From contig JARBUQ010000132.1 in NCBI GenBank assembly GCA_029239545.1, positions 1-9,353 of the forward strand: a stretch of 9,353 nucleotides of DNA, in the 5' to 3' direction. Positions 1 to 7,100 of the stretch are shown here, piece after piece. Within the stretch, counting starts at the first letter, position 1; each line of letters begins with the position of its first letter. The notes beneath the pieces are model-generated. The model ran no database searches. It was not told the DNA's origin and saw nothing but the letters and a program-made list of their open reading frames with translations. The position numbers were made by a program, and so were the translations under genes. Origin of the DNA: Paenibacillus sp. GTDB lineage: Bacteria; Bacillota; Bacilli; Paenibacillales; NBRC-103111.

Positions 1-41
1 TCGCTCCGCACCCCATTTCCTTCCAAGACCTTCACCCCCAT
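1..41 (-). CDS. possible 5' end of a gene running off the left edge
   Basis: On the minus strand, an ATG at 41-39 or a TTG at 26-24 opens a frame that stays open to the window edge. The TTG is preceded by GGGGGTG at a 6-nt spacing, a plausible ribosome-binding site; the ATG at 41 has none. Only 9-14 residues are visible, so nothing can be said about the product. The position just downstream of the terminator at 105-150 suits the start of a separate transcription unit. It could equally be chance. Confidence 0.22.
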   Translation of the reverse strand, partial: MGVKVLEGNGVRS

Positions 42-104
42 CACATCTACATAATATTAGACAATAAACCATAAGCCTGTCTGGCAATTATGACTCGAAT
101 CAAT

Positions 105-150
105 AAAAGGGCTGTGTAACGGATCCATACGATCCGTTTACAGCCCTTCT
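105..150 (-). terminator. intrinsic terminator of the AraC-ARH operon
   Basis: A long inverted repeat pairs GGGCTGT plus AACGGATC (109-125) with GATCCGTT plus ACAGCCC (131-146). It has one small internal mismatch or bulge and a 5-nt CATAC loop. Read on the minus strand, the stem is followed by TTTTATT. It starts about 28 bp after the stop codon of the ADP-ribosylglycohydrolase gene. A G+C-rich stem plus a U-run is a classic Rho-independent terminator. The top half of the stem is itself a palindrome around ACGGATC/GATCCGT, a heptamer also seen in the repeat units at 3758-3827. Confidence 0.85.
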
Positions 151-177
151 ATTGCCATCGTCACACTTACGAGCTCT

Positions 178-1563
178 CTAGCCTATCTGTTGGCGGATTT
201 TGCGGAACACCTCATAGGTGCGGCTCGCACACTCCGAGATTGAGATAGGATGGAAGCCCGAAACATCCGCATACAGCGTATCGTTCAAGGGCTGTGTCCA
301 ACTCGTTGGCAGCTTGTCAGCCCCGAGCGACGCGCCCATAATCGATCCCACAGTAGCTCCGTTGCAGTCGGTATCCCAACCGCCAAGCACCGATGTAGCG
401 ATGGCCAGTTCAAAATCCCCTTTGGCGAAAATAATGGAAGCAGCAACAAGCGCAGCATTGTTGTTCGTATGAACAGGGTGATAGTGCTTGAACGCTTCCC
501 AGATCCGATCGACCAATTGCAATTGATCGGTTGCCTCTTGGGCAATCGAAATCGCCAGTTCGATGTCATGCGCAAGCCTGCAATTGCGTGGAATTTCGCT
601 TAACCCGATCCGGACGATACGTTCGGGGTCGCTCTCGACGAATGCAGCCGCAATCATAGCCGCACAGAACATTTCTCCATATATGCCGTTCTTCACATGT
701 GAGAACGAGGCATCTCGCCAAGCTAGATCGGCGGCGAGCTCAGGGTTGCCGGCTGCGCCGTAAGCGAAGCCATCGGCCCGAATCTGCGCCCCGATCCATT
801 CGCGATAGGGATTCAAATACGTACGGACCCAATCCTTGCGCGTCTCCCAATCTTCCTTCAGTGACTTCTGGTGAGAGGTTGCCTGCGTGAAATTCAGATA
901 AGCCTGCGTCTCGGCCGTACACACCTGCCTGTACGTCAGTCGGCTATGCCATAGCTTCCCAATATCGTAGGAATCGAAATCAATACCCTTTTCTTCGAGC
1001 ATGATCAATCCGAGAACGGTATACCGGATATCGTCATCTGTCTCCATGAAACGGATATTCTCCCTCGTGCTCTTCAAGCTTGCCCACGCAAGCTTAAGTC
1101 CATGCTCCTGCTCTGCACGGGAATGCAGCGGCGTATAGCCGTTTATCGGCCAAGCGTCGGCACCCTCGAACCAGAGCTGAACGTTGCGCCAGCCTGGATT
1201 CTCTGCTGTACCCTCCATATAATCCCAAGCCTCAACTGGCTTCCCCAGCGCACAGCCAACACATCGGCCGAGCCAAGCACCATAAAACTTATTCTGCCAT
1301 TGCGCTTCATCCAGTGAATCACTCAGAAGACGCGGACCATCAGGCCGCAAGGCGTGAATTTCGGTTAGTTCCGATGGCTCCTCGTAAGGGAAATCGCTCC
1401 GTATCTGAAGCTCCATCAATTCATTGTAAATGTCCATTAATTGCTTCTGATCGGTCCCTGCTGCTTCTACCCGCTCAGCGTATCCTGTCACTTCGCAGCC
1501 CTCTTGCCCTCTTTGCACGACTTCCTTCTGTACAAGCTCTTCAAGCAATGTCCATCCTGCCAT
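178..1563 (-). CDS. ADP-ribosylglycohydrolase (ARH/DraG) family protein
   Basis: This encodes a 461-residue soluble protein of the ADP-ribosylglycohydrolase fold, whose characterised members remove ADP-ribose from proteins or small molecules using two magnesium ions. The all-helical core begins near residue 93 (FYGAWLGRCVGCALGKPVEA). The metal-binding signatures are present: ETDDDIRY at 174-181 and GGWDTDCNGATVGS at 394-407, with Asp176-178, Asp397 and Asp399 as likely ligands. A stretch of about 90 residues precedes the core and is absent from minimal family members. I chose the ATG at 1563 because GGAGGG lies 7 nt upstream; an in-frame ATG at 1626 would add 21 residues but has no good Shine-Dalgarno site. 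It lies 74 bp behind the AraC gene and ahead of the terminator at 105-150, so the two are probably co-transcribed. The true substrate is unknown. Many bacterial ARH homologues next to AraC regulators may act on metabolites rather than on ADP-ribosylated proteins. Confidence 0.9.
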   Translation of the reverse strand: MAGWTLLEELVQKEVVQRGQEGCEVTGYAERVEAAGTDQKQLMDIYNELMELQIRSDFPYEEPSELTEIHALRPDGPRLLSDSLDEAQWQNKFYGAWLGRCVGCALGKPVEAWDYMEGTAENPGWRNVQLWFEGADAWPINGYTPLHSRAEQEHGLKLAWASLKSTRENIRFMETDDDIRYTVLGLIMLEEKGIDFDSYDIGKLWHSRLTYRQVCTAETQAYLNFTQATSHQKSLKEDWETRKDWVRTYLNPYREWIGAQIRADGFAYGAAGNPELAADLAWRDASFSHVKNGIYGEMFCAAMIAAAFVESDPERIVRIGLSEIPRNCRLAHDIELAISIAQEATDQLQLVDRIWEAFKHYHPVHTNNNAALVAASIIFAKGDFELAIATSVLGGWDTDCNGATVGSIMGASLGADKLPTSWTQPLNDTLYADVSGFHPISISECASRTYEVFRKIRQQIG

Positions 1564-1637
1564 ATGATTTCCCTCCATTGAATAAATCGTTACTGCTCCA
1601 GTATAGCTCTCGCAGAACCGCCTCATCTACTCAGTAG

Positions 1638-2504
1638 TCAAGGGGCATTCTCAATTATTGCGTGCACGGAATATTGATTGCGATAATCGAGCGGAGCCAA
1701 ACCGACGGTCTGCTTAAACAGGCGGTAGAAAGAAGCCACGCTTTGGAATCCACTCTCAAAACAAACATCAACTGCACTAAGGCTCGTGCTGATGAGCATT
1801 CGCTTCGCTTCGTTGATGCGCAGCTGCAGCAAATGATCCTTGAAGCTGCGGCCCAGTTCCTGCTGAAATAGACGGCTGGCTCGTGAAGGACTGATGCCTA
1901 GCGACTCGGCAACATCGCTCAGCTCAATCGGCTCCCGAAAGCGGTCATCGATGAGCGCAAGAGCTGGTCGTATTCGTCGAAACGAATTCGTCAGCCGCTT
2001 CCACTCGCTCTTAGACAACCCTGTCGCATAATGACGCAGCAGCAAGACGCACAAATCAAGCAAGGCGCTCTTGGTCATACTCCGATAACCCTCCTGCTTG
2101 TCATTAAGCTCTTGGTACATTTTTTCAATTAAGGCTCCAAGCGGCCCAGCAACGGGGGAAGTTGCTGGAATGCAATTGTCGAAGTGATCGGATTGGTAGG
2201 CAAACGGCAGCAGCAGCGCCTCTTCCTCCTCCAGCAGCAATCTTGGATCGAAATTAACAAAAATATAAGTGCTGGGATCGCACTCATCCGATCTGGCTAT
2301 ATGAAGCTCAAGATTGTTAGCAATGAAAATATCGCCAGTACTGACATCGTACTGCTTCTCTCCAAAATAAAAAACGCCTTTGCCGGAAACGCAGAGACCG
2401 ATCTCCAAACTGGAATGATAGTGCAACGGTTCTGCGGCTGCGCTCGGTGTCCAGCGGAAGGCATTGATCGGAATATTATGCTCGTAAGTAATCGTTAGCT
2501 TCAT
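1638..2504 (-). CDS. AraC-family transcriptional regulator with N-terminal cupin sensor
   Basis: This 288-residue DNA-binding protein has two parts. Residues about 28-70 form a cupin-type ligand pocket (HYHSSLEIGLCVSGKG, then a GDIF segment). Residues about 180-276 form the AraC/XylS domain, with a first helix-turn-helix at LSDVAESLGISPSRASRLF (195-213) and a second in LSAVDVCFESGFQSVASFYR (242-261), ending in the usual GLAPLDYR. The ATG at 2504 is chosen because GAGG sits 7 nt upstream and the protein then has the normal family length; an in-frame ATG at 2612 would add 36 residues with no cupin match and no ribosome-binding site. Regulators of this layout usually sense sugars or related small molecules and activate adjacent genes, so the likely target is its own operon with the ADP-ribosylglycohydrolase. 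The ligand cannot be read from the sequence. Confidence 0.92.
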   Translation of the reverse strand: MKLTITYEHNIPINAFRWTPSAAAEPLHYHSSLEIGLCVSGKGVFYFGEKQYDVSTGDIFIANNLELHIARSDECDPSTYIFVNFDPRLLLEEEEALLLPFAYQSDHFDNCIPATSPVAGPLGALIEKMYQELNDKQEGYRSMTKSALLDLCVLLLRHYATGLSKSEWKRLTNSFRRIRPALALIDDRFREPIELSDVAESLGISPSRASRLFQQELGRSFKDHLLQLRINEAKRMLISTSLSAVDVCFESGFQSVASFYRLFKQTVGLAPLDYRNQYSVHAIIENAP

Positions 2505-2624
2505 AAACAAACCTCGATTAGATGGATTCTGGGTTACTGCATAGGAGGTCCCAATCGGCGGGAGATGCTCAAATTCCTTACTGTCTCTTGTCTGGATGGG
2601 GTTACTCTCCATTTGGACATCCTG

Positions 2625-2860
2625 TTAACGAACCCTACAAGCCTTATTCGCCCCAAAAAGAGCGATTGGGCGTTCTACCGAACTCCAGCCGCCTTATTCC
2701 GCGTGAAAAGCGGGAATGGAGACGATTTAGGGTCCCTTAACGCCGATACGATTCGTTACAGCTCCAGAAACGGCATTTTTGGCCGAATAGCGCTTCCTGA
2801 GTTCGTTATAATCGGGGGCGAACCGCCCTGCGGCAAAGAGGGTTCCCAGATTGTTCGCGA
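2625..2860. repeat. noncoding near-palindromic element built from ~50-bp units
   Basis: Diverged copies of one unit occur at a fixed 50-bp step. Two are on the plus strand, starting at 2625 (TTAACGAACCCTACAAGCC, then TTATTCG) and 2675 (CTACCGAACTCCAGCCGCC, then TTATTCC). Two are on the minus strand, reading leftward from 2809 (ATAACGAACTCAGGAAGCGC, then TATTCG) and 2759 (GTAACGAATCGTATCGGCG, then TTAAGGG). The two halves align without gaps, making 2625-2809 a large imperfect inverted repeat centred near 2717. A further degenerate unit may start near 2857 on the minus strand. Hairpin-forming pieces such as CGGC-ATTTTTG-GCCG (2771-2785) and GGGCG-AAC-CGCCC (2817-2829) are also visible. I associate this style with dispersed Paenibacillus intergenic repeats, but copy number needs a genome search. 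It separates the AraC operon from the kinase remnant. Confidence 0.65.
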
Positions 2861-3216
2861 TTCGGGAAATGGGGCACTCACCACCTCGTGTCGGCTCAAC
2901 ATAAATATCATGCCTATATCTAGCCAAATCAAGATATTCATTCATTACCGATTCATTTGAATAGCTCCCACTAGCGAACTTTCCTACTCGCCTAACAAGT
3001 CTTTCATCTGACTGGCAATCAACGAATACTTTATAGTCAATACATTCTCTAAGTTGTGGAAAATAAATCAATATTTGTTAGTGGTCTTTCCGAATAATAA
3101 TACTTACCCATATGAATGATCTTTACTTTATAATCGCTAAGCCCATGGGCCAGAAATTTACTTAAGGTGGTTTTGCCACTACCTGATCCTCCCGCAATTC
3201 CAATTGAAATAGGCAT
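2727..3216 (-). pseudogene. degraded uridine-kinase-like P-loop kinase
   Basis: The ATG at 3216, with GAGAGG 9 nt upstream, starts a frame reading MPISIGIAGGSGSGKTTLSK, whose GGSGSGKTT is a textbook Walker A motif of the uridine kinase/phosphoribulokinase family. The frame stops at 3049 after 55 codons. A different frame, from about 3074, then gives the family's C-terminal half: QLRECIDYKVFVD, SDERLVRRVG and RYRHDIYVEPTR. Normally some 60-70 residues (nucleoside-binding part and the EG motif) separate these pieces, so an internal deletion with frameshift is inferred. The usual Asp before the Lys-Tyr-Tyr is Gly here (HMGKYY). Family similarity ends near 2886; the frame stays open to 2727 only by running through the repeat element, so the true 3' end is also lost. 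It follows the Nudix gene by 20 bp and was probably co-transcribed with it. It is very unlikely to make an active kinase. Confidence 0.8.
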
Positions 3217-3236
3217 ACCTGATATCCTCTCTGACC

Positions 3237-3692
3237 CTACAAGCCAATATTGCTTTTATGACCTTTATATTGACCCGAATCCGGGAAATTATTTGAGGCA
3301 AGATTAATAAAAACACTTGAGAAGTTTAAGCTTTCAAGTTCTTCTAAAGGTACAAATCTAATATCCGTTATTTTGTTCTCATCGAAAATATTTGAAGGCA
3401 AGGTTACCGTGCCTCCTATTCGTTTCAAAAGAAAAAGAAAATGAACTCGTGAAACCTGTTCTTCAGGCTTGTCGCAGACATATAGCAATTTCTCAATTTC
3501 CACGTCCAACCCTGTTTCTTCAACCATTTCACGCTTCATTGCATAATCCAATGTTTCGCCTCTCTCAACTTTACCTCCTGGCAGGGACCAAAACCTGTTT
3601 GCACCAACTTCTTGGTTATGTTTAACTAATAGAATGCTCTTCTCTTCAAGAAGCACACCAGTTACACGTGCACGAATAGAGTAATTGTCCAT
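3237..3692 (-). CDS. Nudix hydrolase
   Basis: This 151-residue cytosolic protein has a perfect Nudix box at residues 40-62: GKVERGE, seven residues, then REMVEETGL, matching GX5EX7REUXEEXGU. It is preceded by RFWSLPGG, also typical. The Glu side chains of the REMVEE segment bind the divalent metal. The family cleaves nucleoside diphosphates linked to another group (damaged dNTPs, ADP-ribose, nucleotide sugars and others); nothing visible fixes the substrate. The start at 3692 has AGGGGG 4 nt upstream. It is followed by the uridine-kinase-like remnant, which suggests a former nucleotide-metabolism operon. The coding sequence is visibly more AT-rich than the ADP-ribosylglycohydrolase, AraC and pyc genes, which may mean a separate origin. 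The C-terminal 20 residues (from about NNFPDSGQYKGHK) are not recognisable and may be poorly conserved. Confidence 0.93.
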   Translation of the reverse strand: MDNYSIRARVTGVLLEEKSILLVKHNQEVGANRFWSLPGGKVERGETLDYAMKREMVEETGLDVEIEKLLYVCDKPEEQVSRVHFLFLLKRIGGTVTLPSNIFDENKITDIRFVPLEELESLNFSSVFINLASNNFPDSGQYKGHKSNIGL

Positions 3693-3757
3693 ATATCCCC
3701 CTGTTGATTAATCATTACACGACAAAACCATAAATCAAAGGCGTGTGTCGATGCTCA

Positions 3758-3889
3758 GCGGACAGTAGATCCGTTATATTCGTCCAAAGCACTCATTTCG
3801 GGTTTAAGCGGCCACAGGATCCGTTATTCCTGCAATCAGGCGCCTTTTGGTGTGTTTTTATGCCCCAGAGGGACGGAACGTATGTCCGC
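3758..3889. repeat. three-unit intergenic repeat element with 50-bp spacing
   Basis: GCGGACAGTAGATCCGTTAT (3758-3777) and GCGGCCACAGGATCCGTTAT (3808-3827) are direct copies exactly 50 bp apart. A third copy, GCGGACATACGTTCCGTCC, reads on the minus strand from 3889 to 3871. The middle unit also forms a small hairpin, CAGGA with TCCTG (3815-3832). The layout, two direct units 50 bp apart facing an inverted one, matches the element at 2625-2860, and both families place an ATTC-type core after the unit (TTATATTC, TTATTCC). It resembles dispersed noncoding repeats of Paenibacillus genomes. No coding capacity is seen. Confidence 0.6.
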
Positions 3890-3902
3890 TCGTTTTAACC
3901 AT
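3858..3902 (-). other. orphan start site with strong RBS, 14-codon frame running into a repeat
   Basis: On the minus strand a consensus AGGAGG (3915-3910) stands 7 nt before an ATG at 3902. The frame is only 14 codons (MVKTSGHTFRPSGA, stop at 3858), and from the fifth codon on it is repeat sequence (inverted unit 3889-3871). It may be the stub of a gene whose body was replaced when the repeat arrived, a short translated leader, or chance. The quality of the ribosome-binding site is the reason for listing it. Confidence 0.3.
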
Positions 3903-4081
3903 TCAATGTCCTCCTAATGGTGCTTGGACGGACAGGTAGTGGTTTGCGTAGCGCATTTTTCTTGATTTCAATTATAAGATAAAAAGCCGAAGCAGGGTAT
4001 ACCGTCTTCCAGGACAACGCCCAGGCCACGGGAAAACTCTCCATCCAATTCTCCCCAATTCGTCGGCCGTCCGGCAGCTAC

Positions 4082-4112
4082 AAAAGAAAAAGAACACCCC
4101 AATAGAGTGCTC
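4082..4112 (-). terminator. intrinsic terminator of pyc
   Basis: On the minus strand GAGCACTC (4112-4105) pairs with GGGTGTTC (4099-4092), an 8-bp stem with two G-U pairs and a 5-nt loop. It is followed directly by TTTTTCTTTT (4091-4082). It lies 38 bp past the pyc stop codon, a normal position for a Rho-independent terminator, and shows that pyc is not co-transcribed with the Nudix gene. Confidence 0.85.
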
Positions 4113-4150
4113 TCTCTTTCTCTCTTCCATCCATACAACCGCTCTATCAA

Positions 4151-7100
4151 TCATTCCAGTTCTAACAGCAAGTCCCTCACTTCAATCGCATCGCCCGCAT
4201 GGACGTAGATTTTTTTGATTTTGGCATCTCTGGGAGCCTGCACCGTCGTTTCCATTTTCATCGCTTCCGTGACGAAAAGATGCTCACCCTTCTTGACGAG
4301 ATCGCCCTCTTCGACCATAACCTTGAGCACCGTTCCAGGCATCGTCGCACCAACTTGATTAGCCGCTCCCGACTGCACCTTAGCCCTTTTCGTTACAGCA
4401 ACCTTCGCTTCAAGATCCTGTATCGTTACTTCCCGCGGGGTACCGTTCAGCTCAAAATAAATCACCCGTGTACCATCCGACTGGATAGGACCTACGGAAA
4501 GAAGCTTCACAATGAGCGTTTTCCCCTTTTCAATTTCTAACGTCGTCGTCTCCCCTTGTCTCAACCCGTAGAAAAACGTCGGCGTATCCATAACTGCCAC
4601 TTCACTGTAATCCTTCAAATGTGTTTCATAATCAAGGTATACCTGCGGATACATCACATAGGAAAGTATATCCTCCATGTCCGGCTTCCGTCCCAGCTTA
4701 TCTTCGAGCTCGCTGCCCAGCTTGGAGAAATCAACCGGAGGCATTAAATCGCCAGGCCGACATGTAATTTTATCACGGTCCCCCAAGATGATGCTTTGAA
4801 GCCGTTCCGGAAAGCCCTGATAGGGCTGCCCCAGATAACCTTGGAACAATTGTACGACCGAATCGGGAAAATGAAGCGTCTCACCATGCTCATATACCGC
4901 TTGCTCATCCAGGGAATTCTGCACCATAAACAAGGCCATGTCTCCGACGACCTTGGATGAAGGCGTGACTTTAATGATATCGCCAAACATCCGATTCACA
5001 ACCCTGTACATGTCCACAACTTCCTGCCAGCGTTCACCAAGCCCTACACCTCGCGCCTGCTGCTGCAAATTGCTGTACTGTCCGCCCGGCATTTCATGGT
5101 TGTACACATCCGAATGACTGCCTTTCAATTGACTTTCAAATCCGCTGTAATAGGTGCGTACATCTTCCCAGTAACGGCTTAAGGTCTCCAGGTTGTCCTG
5201 TTCCAGACCGAGCGCGCGCTCATCGTATGCCATTGCGGCCGTGAAGGCGTTCAAGCTGGGCTGTGAGGTCGAGCCTGACATAGAACCGATGGCCGCATCG
5301 ACAATATCCACGCCAGCTTCAGCGGCTTTCAGCAATGTCGCTGCACCGCTGCCGCTTGTATCGTGAGTATGCAGATGGATTGGGATTTTCAATTCTGATT
5401 TCAAAGCTTTGACAAGCTCATAAGCCGCATACGGCTTCAACAACCCTGCCATATCCTTAATGCCCAAAATGTGCGCGCCAGCAGCCTCTAATTCAAGGGC
5501 TAGCTTAACATAATAATCCAATGTGTATTTCGTTCGCTGCGGATCGAGAATGTCTCCAGTGTAACAAATGGCCGCTTCCGCCAGCTTGCCGCTCTTTCTG
5601 ACACTGTCAATGGCGGTTTTCATGCCTTCAACCCAATTCAAGCTGTCAAATATCCGAAACACATCAATGCCCGCTTCCGCTGACGTGCGGATGAACTGCT
5701 CGGTGACATTATCCGGGTAATTGGAATAGCCTACCGCGTTCGCTCCCCTTAGCAGCATCTGAAACAGCACATTCGGCGCCTTTTCCCGCAATTGATGCAA
5801 ACGATCCCAAGGGTTCTCCTTCAGAAAACGCATGCTTGTATCAAACGTTGCGCCTCCCCACATTTCCAGTGAAAAAAGCTGGGGACTAAGCTTAGCCGTT
5901 GCCTCGGCAATCTGCAGAAGGTCATACGTTCTGACGCGCGTCGCCAGCAAGGATTGATGAGCGTCACGGAAAGTCGTATCGGTGATCAACACTCGTTTCT
6001 GATCCAGTATCCATTGGGCGAGTCCCTCCGGACCCAACTGATCGAGCATTTGCCGCGTTCCGTCCTTGTAGGTAAGACTATATGGCAATTTTGGAATTCG
6101 CGGCTTAGCAAACGACGGCTTCTTCTCTTTTTTCTGCAGTCCCTGATGTCCATTCACCACGATATTGCCGATAAACGTCAAGAGCTTGGTCGCCCGGTCC
6201 TTGCGCTCGGGAAATTCAAATAATTCCGTAGCCGTATCGATAAATGAAGTCGTATAATTGCCGTCAAGAAACCCTGGATGAGCCAACACATTTTCGAGAA
6301 ATGGAATATTCGTTTTCACGCCGCGAATTCGGAATTCCTTCAGCGCACGGCGCATTTTGGCCGCTGCTTTATCGAATGTCGTCGCACTTGAACAAATTTT
6401 GACAAGCAAAGAATCATAGTGCGGTGTAATTGTCGCTCCGGCATACCCGTTGCTGGAATCGAGACGAATGCCGTAGCCGCCACCCGAACGGTAGACAAGA
6501 ATTTTGCCTGTATCCGGCATAAAGTTGTTCATCGCGTCTTCTGTGGTAATCCGGCATTGAATGGCATATCCGCGAATTTGGATGTCTTCCTGCTTGCCAA
6601 TGGCCACCTCTTGATCATCAAGAGCGTACCCTTCCGCAATACGGATTTGCGATTGGACGATATCGATATCCGTAATCATCTCCGTAATCGTGTGCTCGAC
6701 CTGAACCCTTGGATTGACTTCAATGAAATAAAATTTCTGGTCGGGCGTCACCAAATATTCGACGGTCCCCGCATTCACATAATCAACATGCTTCATCAAC
6801 CGAATGGCTGACTGGCAAATTTCCTCCCGCAGCTGACTGCTTAGCGATACACCAGGAGCCACTTCGACAATCTTCTGATGACGCCGCTGGATGGAGCAGT
6901 CGCGTTCGTAAAGATGGACCGTGTTGCCATGTTGGTCAGCTATAATCTGAACCTCGATGTGCTTGGGGTTCTCAATATATTTCTCTATGTATACCTTCGA
7001 GCTTCCGAATGCCTTCTGCGCCTCCGATCGCGCCCTGGTAAAAGCCTCCTTCAGCTCATCCTGCCCACGCACAATCCGCATCCCTCGACCGCCGCCGCCG

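Larger units (their letters stand above)
3693..4081. other. gene-free interval between pyc terminator and Nudix gene
   Basis: About 390 bp without an intact gene. From right to left it holds a G-rich stretch on the minus strand (about 4065-3985, several short potential stems, ending CTTCGGCTTTTT at 3990-3979), a TATAAT on the minus strand near 3976, an orphan ribosome-binding site with ATG (3915-3900), a three-unit repeat element (3758-3889), and the short leader of the Nudix gene. I do not see a convincing complete promoter for the Nudix gene; TTGATT at 3736-3731 followed by TAATGA at 3715-3710 has only a 15-bp spacer. Confidence 0.5.

Noticed and set aside
1314..1637. Plus-strand 107-codon frame
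   Set aside because: It is antisense to the N-terminal part of the ADP-ribosylglycohydrolase gene and has no supporting motif.
2505..2612. Longer AraC protein starting at 2612
   Set aside because: The extra 36 residues have no ribosome-binding site and no family similarity, while GAGG precedes the ATG at 2504 at proper spacing.
2565..2960. Plus-strand frame of 131 codons
   Set aside because: It lies antisense to the repeat element and the kinase remnant, has no family features, and its openness follows from the repeat composition.
178..3692. A combined ADP-ribose pathway (ARH plus Nudix ADP-ribose pyrophosphatase plus kinase)
   Set aside because: The ARH operon and the Nudix gene are separate transcription units split by a repeat element, and nothing in the Nudix protein points specifically to ADP-ribose. 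It remains only a thought.
2625..3889. CRISPR array from the regularly spaced repeats
   Set aside because: The units are too diverged, occur in both orientations, number only two per direction, and no cas gene is present.
3968..4154. Two overlapping minus-strand frames of about 60 codons just after pyc
   Set aside because: They run through the pyc terminator hairpin and U-run, have no ribosome-binding site, and neither shows a recognisable domain.
6419..6811. Plus-strand 130-codon frame inside pyc
   Set aside because: It is another antisense shadow of the biotin carboxylase domain with no plausible start signal.
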